From contig CAKPXP010000009.1 in assembly GCA_934202005.1 (NCBI GenBank), positions 10,061-74,060 on the forward strand: a stretch of 64,000 nt of DNA, read 5' to 3'. Under the pieces are notes generated by a model. The model saw only the letters and a list, made by a program, of their open reading frames with translations. It was not told where the DNA came from and searched no databases. Positions 56,306 to 64,000 of this stretch are shown piece after piece. Position numbers and translations under genes: made by a program. The number at the start of each line of letters is the position of its first letter. Positions within the stretch are counted from its first letter, which is position 1. This DNA comes from an uncultured Selenomonas sp. (lineage in GTDB: Bacteria; Bacillota; Negativicutes; Selenomonadales; Selenomonadaceae).

Positions 56306-56761
56306 ATGAGTGATAAGGAATATCCGCCAGGCTGCGAGGCGTTCCTGCGCTATCTGACGGCGCAGCCGCTCGGCCCGTATCGCGTCGAGCGCGTCGACGA
56401 CGCGCGGGACAGCGTACTCGTCCATTTCCGCTTGGCAGTCGGGACATGTGTGGTGCCGATGGCCGTCATCTTCGACATGACGCGCTATCTGACGATCCGC
56501 GTGAATCTCGCCGACTGGCTGGGGGGATGCGCGGACGATGATTGTGCGGCCGCACTGCTGCCAGTCCTCGCGCGCTGGACATATGAGAGCCGCGTGGTGC
56601 GTTATTATCTGACACCGGCGATGTCCCCCATCGCCGATCTCTCCCTCCCCGATATCGGTCAGCCGCTCCCGCCCCAGCGCATCCATGGATTACTGGCCCT
56701 GATGGCGATGGAGCTGCAGAGCCATGCGGGAGAGTGGGAGACACTTTTTGCGGGAAAATAA
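56306..56761 (+). CDS. Small protein of unknown function coupled to the autotransporter
   Basis: The 151-residue protein starts MSDKEYPPGCEAFLRYLTAQ and ends LQSHAGEWETLFAGK. It is acidic, with an alternating strand/helix pattern (VERVDDARDSVLVHFRLAVG, VVPMAVIFDMTRYLTIRVNLADWLGG), and no signal peptide or membrane segment, so it is probably cytoplasmic. The size and composition recall small chaperone-like proteins, but I do not recognise a family. The start is two bases after the autotransporter stop, so expression is probably coupled, and a role in folding, targeting or control of that surface protein is a reasonable guess only. Repeat copy 4 begins four bases after its stop. Confidence 0.7.
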   Translation: MSDKEYPPGCEAFLRYLTAQPLGPYRVERVDDARDSVLVHFRLAVGTCVVPMAVIFDMTRYLTIRVNLADWLGGCADDDCAAALLPVLARWTYESRVVRYYLTPAMSPIADLSLPDIGQPLPPQRIHGLLALMAMELQSHAGEWETLFAGK

Positions 56762-56764
56762 GCG

Positions 56765-56933
56765 CGTTAAGGAACCGCTGATTAAATGAGGTGCCCTGAA
56801 TTTGCGTAGATGCGCTGTATCTCTCTAGGAGACAAACCGGAGGCGTAGCAGAGCTACGCTGAGGATTTGTCGACGACGAGAGGACAGTGCAGATACGCAA
56901 GGCAGGGTGCTGAATTCATCAGTGGTTCCTTAA
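56765..56933 (+). repeat. Palindromic MITE-like repeat, full copy 4
   Basis: About 169 bp from TTAAGGAACCGCTGATTAAA to GGTTCCTTAA. It nearly matches copy 3 throughout, including the central GCGTAG-CAGAG-CTACGC hairpin. Confidence 0.85.
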
Positions 56934-56953
56934 GAAAAGGAGCTTTCTCAGAC

Positions 56954-56980
56954 AAGAGCTGCCGTTTGGCGGCTCTTTTT
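56954..56980 (+). terminator. Rho-independent terminator after the autotransporter unit
   Basis: AAGAGCTGCC-GTTT-GGCGGCTCTT followed by TTT. Confidence 0.75.
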
Positions 56981-57075
56981 CTATTGGCAGTGAGGGCATC
57001 GAGATGCATGAGCCCGGCGCGTGACAAACAGCAGCGATGTATGGTGCCAGTTCTTGTACAGCGAGAAGAAAGTAC

Positions 57076-57104
57076 TTGAAAAGAGGCGGAAAAATCGGTA
57101 AAAT
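57076..57104 (+). promoter_or_regulatory. Promoter of the amino-acid ABC transporter genes
   Basis: TTGAAA at 57076-57081, a 17-base spacer and TAAAAT at 57099-57104. A two-stage leader hairpin follows: AGCGCC/GGCGCT outside, GGCCGC/GCGGCC inside (57132-57167). Confidence 0.65.
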
Positions 57105-57208
57105 GATTAAGTTAATACTTTGCTATACTAAAGCGCCGGAAAGGCCGCGCAGGCGGCCTCTGGCGCTGGGATTCGGGGCTGCCGCGTGCAGGCCCGCAAG
57201 GAGAGATC

Positions 57209-57833
57209 ATGGAAAAACTGATGGATACCGTCGTGCTCATGCTGGAGGGCTCGGAGGTCACGCTGGAAATCTTCTGCGTCACGCTGGTGCTGGCGCTGCC
57301 GCTCGGTATTCTCGCGGCGCTCGGGCGGCTCTCGCCGCTGCGGCCGCTCTCGCGGTTCATGGAGTTCTATATCTGGCTCATGCGCGGCACGCCACTGATG
57401 CTGCAGCTGCTCTTCGTCTATTTCGCGCTGCCGATGGTGGGCATCCTGCTGCCGGATATCGCGGCGGCGCTGCTGGCGTTCACGCTGAACTATGCGGCGT
57501 ATTTCGCGGAGATTTTCCGCGCGGGCATCCAGTCTGTGCCGCGCGGGCAGTACGAGGCGGCGAAGACGCTCGGCATGACGTACGGGCAGACGATGCGGCG
57601 CATCATCCTGCCGCAGGTGATCCGCATCGTGCTGCCGCCGATCTCGAATGAGACGATCAACCTCGTCAAGGATACGTCGCTCATCTACATCCTCGCGATG
57701 AATGATCTGCTGCGCGTCGCGCGCACGATCGTGCAGCGCGAGTTCGATATGACGCCGTTCGTCGTGGCGGCGGTGTTCTACCTCGCGATGACGGCCGTGC
57801 TGACCTGGGGATTCAAGAAGCTGGAGGCGCATT

Positions 57834-57853
<20 letters not shown>
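57209..57853 (+). CDS. Polar amino-acid ABC transporter, permease
   Basis: The 214-residue HisM/GlnP-type permease has about five membrane helices. [19 protein letters not shown] is the typical early motif, and the EAA loop reads [26 protein letters not shown], followed by [18 protein letters not shown]. It forms the inner-membrane channel with the ATPase encoded next to it; the two genes overlap by 20 bases. The binding protein is probably the lipoprotein gene at 62951. AAGGAGAGATC precedes the ATG. Confidence 0.92.
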
Positions 57854-58613
<760 letters not shown>

Positions 58614-58662
58614 GAGAAATGACGGCAGGCGCAGTGGTTTCGAAAAAAGGAGGGCGACGCGC

Positions 58663-59598
58663 ATGGCGGAGAAGATCAAGGCGGAGCTGCTTTCGTTCCT
58701 GAAGGGATCGGAGCTGCCGCTCTCCATCCTTGTCGTGGAGAGCGTCGGCTATCTGCCCGCGCTGCGGCGGCTCTTTCCGCGCGCCGCGCTCTACGCGGTG
58801 ACGGCGAACGGACAGCCGGAGGGCCCGGAGTACGCGGGCCTCTCCGTGCACTGGACGGCGCTCGACTATCTCGCGGCGCCGCTGCCGTTCGCGCCGGAGA
58901 CATTTGACTACATCATCTCCGACCTGCTGCTCGAGCAGGCGGGGAACCCGCAGGATATCGCTGCGGGTTTTTCACGCTATATCAAGCAGACGGGCGCGCT
59001 GCTCACGAGCTTTCGCAACATCCGCCATTGGTCGGTGCTCGAGGAGCTCCGGGACGGGCACTACTACCGCGTCTGCGCGCGGCTCTTCGCGAAGCCGGAG
59101 TTTGAAAAGCTCCTCTACGCCTCGTATTACAAGGCGGTGCGCATGCGCGCGCAGCGGCGGGCGGCGCCGCCAGAGGTGATGGCGCGCCTGCAGGCGGCGG
59201 CGTTCGAGAACACGCACGACGATCTCGAGACGGAGTTCTGGCTCGTCTATGCGGCGCGCTCAATGCCGGAGCTTTCCCTGCTGAAGTCGTTCTACACACA
59301 GGCGCAGCGAGAGACGCTCTCGCGGCTCTTGCACCGCATCGAGTACGGCGTGGATACGGCGCGGCAGGTGGCGGCGTTCTGGGCGTTCTACGACGCGGCA
59401 GGGCTGTTCCCCGCCTACGCGGCGAATTTCGTGCGCGAGAGTGTGTTCCATTCGCGGCGGTTCTACCGTCATCTGCGCGCCTTTTCCACGGGGCGGGGCG
59501 AGGTGCGCGAGATGCTTTCTGAGGCGTGCGCGTCGGCGCGGAGCGAGGAGGAGCGGGCGATGCTCGCGGCGCTCCTGCGGGAGGAGGATGCGATATGA
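58663..59598 (+). CDS. Methyltransferase-like protein of a glycosylation-type cassette
   Basis: The 311-residue protein has a Rossmann-like N-terminal half: LSILVVESVGYLPALRRLFP, RAALYAVTANGQPEGPEY and FDYIISDLLLEQAGNPQDIA match the successive strand-helix units of class I methyltransferases, but the expected glycine-rich SAM loop reads VESVGY, which is degenerate. The C-terminal half is helical. I cannot say whether it is catalytic. ATG at 58663 follows GGAGGGCGAC. Its stop overlaps the next gene by four bases (ATGA), and the third gene is an O-GlcNAc-transferase type, so a role in protein glycosylation is inferred. Confidence 0.6.
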   Translation: MAEKIKAELLSFLKGSELPLSILVVESVGYLPALRRLFPRAALYAVTANGQPEGPEYAGLSVHWTALDYLAAPLPFAPETFDYIISDLLLEQAGNPQDIAAGFSRYIKQTGALLTSFRNIRHWSVLEELRDGHYYRVCARLFAKPEFEKLLYASYYKAVRMRAQRRAAPPEVMARLQAAAFENTHDDLETEFWLVYAARSMPELSLLKSFYTQAQRETLSRLLHRIEYGVDTARQVAAFWAFYDAAGLFPAYAANFVRESVFHSRRFYRHLRAFSTGRGEVREMLSEACASARSEEERAMLAALLREEDAI

Positions 59599-60302
59599 GG
59601 ACGGAGCGGCTGACGCGCGCGCTCGACGCGCAGAAGGTGGCGTTCATCACCTGTGTGAACGATGAGCACTGGTACGAGGAGTGTCTGCTCTATTTGCAGT
59701 CGCTCGCGCTGCCTGCGGGCATGACGGCGGAGTATCTGCCCGTGCGCGGCGCGGCGTCGATGTGCGCGGGCTACAACGAGGCGATGATGCGATCAGAGGC
59801 GAAATACAAGGTCTACCTGCACCAGGACACGCTCGTGGTGAACAAGCGGCTCGTCGCGGATCTCCTCGCGATCTTCGCCGATGCCGCCATCGGCGCGGTC
59901 GGCGTCATCGGCTGCCGCAGCCTGCCGCGCTCGGGCGTCTGGTGGGACGGTCTGCGCACCTACGGGCGCGTGCTGCACGCCTGCGAGCCGGAGAGCGTCG
60001 TTGACTCGCACTGCCGCGAGCCGGAGGGCGCGTACCAGGCGGTCGAGGCGGTCGACGGGCTCTTCATCGCGACGCAGGTCGACCTGCGCTGGCGCGAGGA
60101 TCTTTTCACGGGCTGGCACCTCTACGATACGTCGGAGTGCATGGAGATGCAGCGCCACGGCTACGAGGTCGTCGTGCCGAACCAGGCAAAGGACTTCTGG
60201 TGCATCCACTGCCCGAAGGAAAAGCCACTCGCGGCGTCGTATAAGAAGTATCAGAAGATTTTTTTGCAGGAGTACGGCGCGGAGCTCCATCCGGAGGTCT
60301 GA
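59595..60302 (+). CDS. StrF-like glycosyltransferase (GT2-type fold)
   Basis: The 235-residue protein resembles the StrF-type branch of GT-A glycosyltransferases: KVAFITCVNDEHWYEECLLY begins the nucleotide-sugar fold, SMCAGYNEAMMRSEAKYKVY leads into the metal site LHQDTLVVNKRLV (the D-x-D equivalent in HQD), and FWCIHCPKE is near the C-terminus. It likely transfers a sugar in the cytoplasm; donor and acceptor are unknown. It overlaps the gene before by four bases and precedes the GT41-like gene by 22, suggesting one transcript. Confidence 0.7.
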   Translation: MRTERLTRALDAQKVAFITCVNDEHWYEECLLYLQSLALPAGMTAEYLPVRGAASMCAGYNEAMMRSEAKYKVYLHQDTLVVNKRLVADLLAIFADAAIGAVGVIGCRSLPRSGVWWDGLRTYGRVLHACEPESVVDSHCREPEGAYQAVEAVDGLFIATQVDLRWREDLFTGWHLYDTSECMEMQRHGYEVVVPNQAKDFWCIHCPKEKPLAASYKKYQKIFLQEYGAELHPEV

Positions 60303-60324
60303 GCCGCGGGAAGGAGAGAGCGCG

Positions 60325-62112
60325 TTGGTGGCGGAGGAACTCTTGGACTGGCAGCTCGCCTGCGACCGCTTCGCGCGCGAGGGCGATGTGCGCGGCATGC
60401 GCGCCTGCGCGCAGGAGGTGCGCGCCATCGGCGGCGCGGAGGCCGCGCGTGAGGCGCAGGCGATGGAGGCGGATGCTGCGCTCTACGCGGGGGACGGCGG
60501 GGCGGCGAGGCGGCTCGCGGCCGCCGTGCTCGCGGCAGAGCCTGCGCATCTGCATGCGCGCCTCGTCCTCGCGGGCGCGGACTCGCGCGCCTTTGCCATC
60601 GCGCGCGCCCTGGACAGGCTGCGCGCGCTGCAACAGGACCTCGAGCGAGATCTCCTGCCGTACACGCGGGGCAAGCCGCGCGGCGCGGCGGCGCGGGAGA
60701 AATGGGCGCGCCACCGCCGGGCGCTCCTCTACCGCGCGCTGCTCTTCCTCGCGGACGACGCGTATCTCGCCGCCATGCCCGAGGAGGCGGCGGCCGCCCT
60801 CCACAAGGCGGCGGCGCTCGCGCCGGACGCGGGCGCGGCAGCGGCGCTTTACAGCAAATACCTTTTCATGCGCAACTACCGCGCGCAGCCGGACGGAGAG
60901 AAGCGGCAGGAGGCGGCGCTCTTCGGCGCGTTCCTCAGCGGCGTGCATCCCTACCTGCAGGAGCACATTCTGCGTGTGCCGGGAAAGCGCCTGCGTATCG
61001 GCTATATTTCCCGTGATTTTCGCCTGCACGCGATGGCGTATTTCCTCGCGCCGTTTCTGCGCGATTTCACGCCGGAGGCGTTCTCCGTCTACGTCTACGC
61101 GACGGGACCGGTCGACGAGGTCACGCGCCGGCTCCGCCATTTCCCCGTGCAGTGGCGCGATGTGCGCGGACGTTCCGCGCATACGGCCGCACGCCTCATC
61201 GCGGAGGATCACATCGACATCCTCGTGGATCTCTCGGGCCATACGCAGGACAACGCGTTGCCGACGCTCGCCTACCATGCGGCGCCCGTGCAGATCTCGG
61301 GGCTCGGCTATGTGGCGACGACGGGGCTTGCCGCCGTGGACGGCTTCCTCGTCGACCGCGTGACGCTGCCTCAGGGCGCGAGCGAGACGGCGTTTTTGGA
61401 GCGGATCGTCCGCCTGCCGCACTGCCAGTTCTGCTACGCGCCAGGCGCGGTGCGCGAGATGCCGGAGGTAGCGCCGGACATCCCGTATCATCGGAACGGC
61501 TTTGTGACGTTCGGCAGCTTCAACAACCTCGCGAAGCTCTCCGACGAGACGCTGCTCTGCTGGCGCGCCATCCTCGACGCGCTGCCGGACAGCCGCCTCG
61601 TGCTCAAGGGAAAGACGCTCTCCGTGCCGGACGGGCGCGCGCTCATCCGCGCCCGGCTCGCGGCGCTCGGCCTGCCGGTCTCCCGCATCGAGCTGCGGCC
61701 CTTTAGCGAGCACTATCTCGAAGAGTACCGGGACATCGACATCGCCCTCGATCCGACGCCCTACACGGGCGGCCTCACGACCTGTGAGGCGCTCTACATG
61801 GGCGTGCCCGTCGTGACGCTGCGGGGGCGCACGCACGGTAGCCGCTTCGGCGCGAGCCTGCTCACGGCGGCGGCTCTTCCTGAGCTCATCGCGGAAAACG
61901 AGATGGAGTACGTGAAGAAGGCCTGCGCGCTCGCGCGCCACCCCGAACTGCTCGCGAATAACCACAGGAAGATGCGCGCGCATCTGCAGGCGTCTCGGCT
62001 CATGGACGCCAGGGCGTACATGCAGGACGTCGAGCGCACATACCGCGCGCTCTGGGAGGCGTACTGCCAGGGGGGCGACGACGGAGCGGCGCAGTATCCA
62101 GCAGCCGATTGA
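60325..62112 (+). CDS. O-GlcNAc transferase-like (GT41/SPINDLY) protein
   Basis: The 595-residue protein has an N-terminal alpha-helical region (about 1-210) of TPR-like repeats such as AREAQAMEADAALYAGDGGA and AAAALHKAAALAPDAGAAAA, then a GT41-type catalytic part (about 215-580): RLRIGYISRDFRLHAMAYFL, DHIDILVDLSGHTQDNALPT, APVQISGLGYVATTGLAAVD, NGFVTFGSFNNLAKLSDETL and DPTPYTGGLTTCEALYMGVP. These blocks are the hallmark of OGT/SPINDLY-type enzymes that modify proteins, such as flagellins, on Ser/Thr. Start is TTG at 60325, with GTG at 60328 possible; AAGGAGAG lies upstream. No flagellin gene is in the window. Confidence 0.85.
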   Translation: MVAEELLDWQLACDRFAREGDVRGMRACAQEVRAIGGAEAAREAQAMEADAALYAGDGGAARRLAAAVLAAEPAHLHARLVLAGADSRAFAIARALDRLRALQQDLERDLLPYTRGKPRGAAAREKWARHRRALLYRALLFLADDAYLAAMPEEAAAALHKAAALAPDAGAAAALYSKYLFMRNYRAQPDGEKRQEAALFGAFLSGVHPYLQEHILRVPGKRLRIGYISRDFRLHAMAYFLAPFLRDFTPEAFSVYVYATGPVDEVTRRLRHFPVQWRDVRGRSAHTAARLIAEDHIDILVDLSGHTQDNALPTLAYHAAPVQISGLGYVATTGLAAVDGFLVDRVTLPQGASETAFLERIVRLPHCQFCYAPGAVREMPEVAPDIPYHRNGFVTFGSFNNLAKLSDETLLCWRAILDALPDSRLVLKGKTLSVPDGRALIRARLAALGLPVSRIELRPFSEHYLEEYRDIDIALDPTPYTGGLTTCEALYMGVPVVTLRGRTHGSRFGASLLTAAALPELIAENEMEYVKKACALARHPELLANNHRKMRAHLQASRLMDARAYMQDVERTYRALWEAYCQGGDDGAAQYPAAD

Positions 62113-62472
62113 CAGAGTCCCATCCGTACCAGATAGTTCCACAGGTACGGGAACGTCATACTGAGGTCATAATTGTATGGTAGGGTATCATGAGCAGAGA
62201 CTCCTGCCTATGATCAGGTTTTCTCCATAGGCTGCGCGCTTGCTCAGGGAGAGTTGATGGGACTGGAAAAGAGAAATTCTGAGCGATTCATTTCAGCAGC
62301 ACTTCCTAAACAATAAAAAAATTCTTGCATTTTCTATTGTTTGAAAGTATAATAATTCACGGATATCCTTTTGCATGCTTTTTATTTGCGGTATCTCGTA
62401 GATTTCATGCCAGTGCTCAAATGAAAGCCAAATCGGACATCTAGGAAACTTTATACAAAGGAGACGAAAGAT
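62113..62472. other. Intergenic region before the zinc-ribbon gene
   Basis: 360 bases without a gene. It contains one good promoter (62325-62353) and, just upstream of it, CAATA...TATTG inverted sequences. I see no terminator for the glycosyltransferase cassette with confidence. Confidence 0.6.
62325..62353 (+). promoter_or_regulatory. Promoter of the zinc-ribbon gene
   Basis: TTGCAT at 62325-62330, a 17-base spacer and a perfect TATAAT at 62348-62353, about 120 bases before the ATG. Confidence 0.8.
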
Positions 62473-62763
62473 ATGGCTTTCGAAGACAAGACGTTGGTAT
62501 GCAAGGACTGCGGCAAGGAGTTCATCTTCAGCGCAGGCGAGCAGGAGTTCTATGCGGAAAAGGGCTTTGAGAACGAGCCGGTCCGCTGCCGCGACTGCCG
62601 TGAAAAGCGCCGTCGCAGCCGTGACGGCGGCGAGCAGCGCCAGATGTACAAGGTCATCTGCGCTGACTGCGGCAAGGAGACGGAAGTTCCGTTCGAGCCG
62701 AAGGATGACCGTCCGGTTTACTGCCGCGACTGCTTCAACAAGCGCCGCGCGGCACGTGGCTGA
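62473..62763 (+). CDS. Small double zinc-ribbon protein
   Basis: The 96-residue protein carries two CxxC...CxxC sets: LVCKDCGKEFIFSAGEQEFY with VRCRDCREKRR, and VICADCGKETEVPFEPKDD with VYCRDCFNKRR. This is the CxxCx(n)CxxC zinc-ribbon family common in Firmicutes and often annotated zinc-binding or cytochrome-C551-like by mistake. It is small, basic at the C-terminus and probably cytoplasmic, perhaps binding nucleic acid. The role is unknown. ACAAAGGAGACG precedes the ATG. Confidence 0.85.
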   Translation: MAFEDKTLVCKDCGKEFIFSAGEQEFYAEKGFENEPVRCRDCREKRRRSRDGGEQRQMYKVICADCGKETEVPFEPKDDRPVYCRDCFNKRRAARG

Positions 62764-62765
62764 GG

Positions 62766-62802
62766 TTGTGCATAGCGGACAAATCGTGCTATAATAAGCA
62801 CG
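62766..62802 (+). promoter_or_regulatory. Promoter and palindromic operator of the binding-protein gene
   Basis: TATAAT at 62790-62795 lies within CGTGCT-ATAATA-AGCACG (62785-62802), a perfect 6-base inverted repeat around the -10 box. A weak -35 (TTGTGC) is at 62766-62771. A repressor binding here would block the promoter. Confidence 0.6.
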
Positions 62803-62809
62803 AGTGATG

Positions 62810-62842
62810 AACGAGCCCGAGGAGTTCTTCCTCGGGCTCGTT
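62810..62842 (+). terminator. Leader hairpin before the binding-protein gene
   Basis: AACGAGCCCGAGGA pairs perfectly with TCCTCGGGCTCGTT. It lies 15 bases downstream of the promoter's -10 box and has only a weak T-run, so it may be a terminator for the upstream gene or an attenuator. Confidence 0.6.
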
Positions 62843-62950
62843 GTGCGTCTAATGATCGGGGAATGCCGATGCCCGACAGACGTCGCCATGTGTCTGCGCG
62901 GCGTATGTACGACCAGTGGTGTCGGCGCGTCCCCAGAAAGCAGGGATGAT

Positions 62951-63736
62951 ATGTTCAAGATGAAAAAGCTGTTGCTCGTCGGCGTCCTTTGCCTTGCTGC
63001 GGCAATCGGGCTCGCAGGCTGCGGCGGCAACCAGGAGGCCGCGACTTCTAGCAGCGGCGGCAAAGTGCTCAAGGTCGGCGCGTCCGTCGATTTCGCACCG
63101 TTCGAGTTCCAGGACGAGGGACAGTCGGAGTATCAGGGCTTCGATATGGATCTCATCCGCGCCATCGGCAAGGAGATGGGCTATGAGGTCGAGATCAGCA
63201 ACATCGGTTTCGACGGCCTGATTCCAGCGCTGCAGGCGAAGAATGTCGATGTCCTGATCTCCGGCGTGACCATCAATGACGAGCGCAAGCAGAACGTCGA
63301 CTTCTCTGACCCGTATTACGAGTCCGGCCTCACGATGGTCGTGCGCGAAGACGAGCAGAACATCAAGACGTTCTCTGATCTCAAGGGCAAGAAGATCGCC
63401 GTGCAGATCGGCACGACGAGCGCCAAGGAAGCCAAGAAGATCGAAGGTGCCGAGGTCAAGGAACTCAATACGCCGGCGGACTGCTTCATGGAGCTCAAGA
63501 ACGGTGGCGTCGATGCTGTCGTCAACGATCGTCCGGTCAACGACTACTATATCCACAAGAGCGGCCAGACGGGCGTAAAGACGCTCCCTGAGCGCCTGAC
63601 CTCCGAAGACTACGGCATTGCTGTCGCCAAGGGAAACAAGGAGCTCGCGGAGAAAATCAACGCGGCGCTCAAAAAGCTCAAGGAAAATGGCGAATATGAC
63701 AAGATTTTCGCCAAGTGGTTCGGTGCGCAGAAATAA
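62951..63736 (+). CDS. Polar amino-acid ABC transporter, solute-binding lipoprotein
   Basis: The 261-residue protein begins MFKMKKLLLVGVLCLAAAIG with the lipobox LAGC, so Cys near residue 24 is lipid-anchored in the periplasm or at the membrane. The mature part is a type II periplasmic binding domain (PBPb family): VGASVDFAPFEFQDEGQSEY, GFDMDLIRAIGKEMGYEVEI, ALQAKNVDVLISGVTINDER and VDFSDPYYESGLTMVV. It is the likely partner of the permease and ATPase encoded 4.3-5.7 kb upstream. The ligand, probably an acidic or polar amino acid, is not determined. It has its own promoter with a palindromic operator. Confidence 0.92.
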   Translation: MFKMKKLLLVGVLCLAAAIGLAGCGGNQEAATSSSGGKVLKVGASVDFAPFEFQDEGQSEYQGFDMDLIRAIGKEMGYEVEISNIGFDGLIPALQAKNVDVLISGVTINDERKQNVDFSDPYYESGLTMVVREDEQNIKTFSDLKGKKIAVQIGTTSAKEAKKIEGAEVKELNTPADCFMELKNGGVDAVVNDRPVNDYYIHKSGQTGVKTLPERLTSEDYGIAVAKGNKELAEKINAALKKLKENGEYDKIFAKWFGAQK

Positions 63737-63758
63737 TATCGTCTGAATGCAGTTTCCG

Positions 63759-63826
63759 ACTGCCAGGAATCAGAAATCACTGCCGCAAAGCAGTGGTTTC
63801 TCATTCCTGGCAGTTTTGTATTTTTA
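63759..63826 (+). terminator. Strong terminator after the binding-protein gene
   Basis: 25-base arms (63759-63783 and 63790-63814; ACTGCCAGGAAT at one end and ATTCCTGGCAGT at the other) with two mismatches, followed by TTTTGTATTTTT. Confidence 0.88.
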
Positions 63827-63830
63827 TGGG

Positions 63831-63859
63831 TTGACAAGAGGAGGAGATTCCTGTAATAT
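63831..63859 (+). promoter_or_regulatory. Strong promoter 1 near the window end
   Basis: TTGACA at 63831-63836, a 17-base spacer and TAATAT at 63854-63859. No gene follows before the next promoter. Confidence 0.8.
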
Positions 63860-63955
63860 ATTACAAGTCGGCGGCAGACAGCCACGAGCGCAAAAGCCGC
63901 CGGCAGCCGAATCCCGGACGTCTTGAGAGCTTGCGAAAATAAATTCAAAAAGTTC

Positions 63956-63984
63956 TTGACAAGCCGAAACGGATGAGGTAATAT
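63956..63984 (+). promoter_or_regulatory. Strong promoter 2 near the window end
   Basis: TTGACA at 63956-63961, a 17-base spacer and TAATAT at 63979-63984. The boxes match those of promoter 1 exactly. Tandem strong promoters without a start codon are common before rRNA or tRNA operons, but none is visible before the window ends. Confidence 0.8.
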
Positions 63985-64000
63985 ATAGAAGCTGATTCAC

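Larger units (their letters stand above)
56762..57208. other. Intergenic region: repeat copy 4, terminator, ABC-transporter promoter
   Basis: 447 bases without a gene, filled by repeat copy 4, a terminator hairpin (56954-56980) and a promoter with a hairpin leader (57076-57167). Confidence 0.7.

Overview
The window reads as one chromosomal segment of a GC-rich, diderm member of the Firmicutes, most likely Negativicutes (Selenomonas and relatives). This is inferred from three signals that rarely occur together: Firmicutes-style regulation (a perfect CIRCE element before hrcA-grpE-dnaK-dnaJ, CcpA-type cre sites, strong AGGAGG ribosome sites with TTG and GTG starts), outer-membrane features (a type V autotransporter with a C-terminal beta-barrel, a secretin with a GspC-like partner), and a type I-C CRISPR repeat. 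No rRNA or other taxonomic marker lies in the window, so the placement is an inference.

Layout. 1-4.1 kb: sensory genes (truncated FIST-like protein; periplasmic-sensor diguanylate cyclase) and an iron alcohol dehydrogenase. 4.14-4.49 kb: an unusual non-coding block with six DnaA-box-like sites, then aspartase. 6.1-9.6 kb: an XpaC-TM2 protein, TelA and an MFS transporter. 9.9-18.6 kb: nitroreductase, tRNA-Val, Crp/Fnr regulator, TSUP transporter, two tRNA-Glu beside gltX, an orphan dhaL, a LysR regulator and an OmpR/histidine-kinase pair. 18.8-24.3 kb: a minus-strand operon of an FtsA/PilM-like actin-fold protein, a GspC-like protein, a secretin and a NarL-type regulator. 24.5-31.0 kb: a DAK2/FakA-like protein that lacks the usual metal-binding motif, then the heat-shock operon. 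31.2-43.2 kb: an accessory region with repeats, an IS3-family element, a complete type I-C CRISPR-Cas locus (cas3, cas5c, cas8c, cas7c, cas4, cas1, cas2 and 23 repeats) and a dinD-like relic. 43.3-51.4 kb: an amino-acid permease and a lactose/tagatose-6-phosphate gene set in which four consecutive genes are broken by separate small lesions. 51.5-56.9 kb: an AbrB-family membrane protein, then an autotransporter plus a small unknown protein bracketed by two copies of a palindromic repeat. 57-64 kb: a polar amino-acid ABC transporter whose permease/ATPase genes are separated from a solute-binding lipoprotein gene by a three-gene glycosylation-type cassette and a zinc-ribbon protein; the window ends in two strong promoters with no gene yet visible.

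Functional links. CIRCE and HrcA should control the chaperone operon. LacA, LacB, a PfkB kinase and a GatY-type aldolase outline the tagatose-6-phosphate route fed by a PTS IIA protein and 6-phospho-beta-galactosidase, but lacB, lacF, lacG and a second GH1 gene each carry a disabling lesion, which suggests recent loss of the pathway (or assembly errors). The actin-fold/GspC/secretin set has no visible secretion ATPase or platform protein, so it is either half of a dispersed machine or something different. A palindromic repeat family of about 170-185 bp, with four full copies and many fragments, marks most of the rearranged joints in the window.
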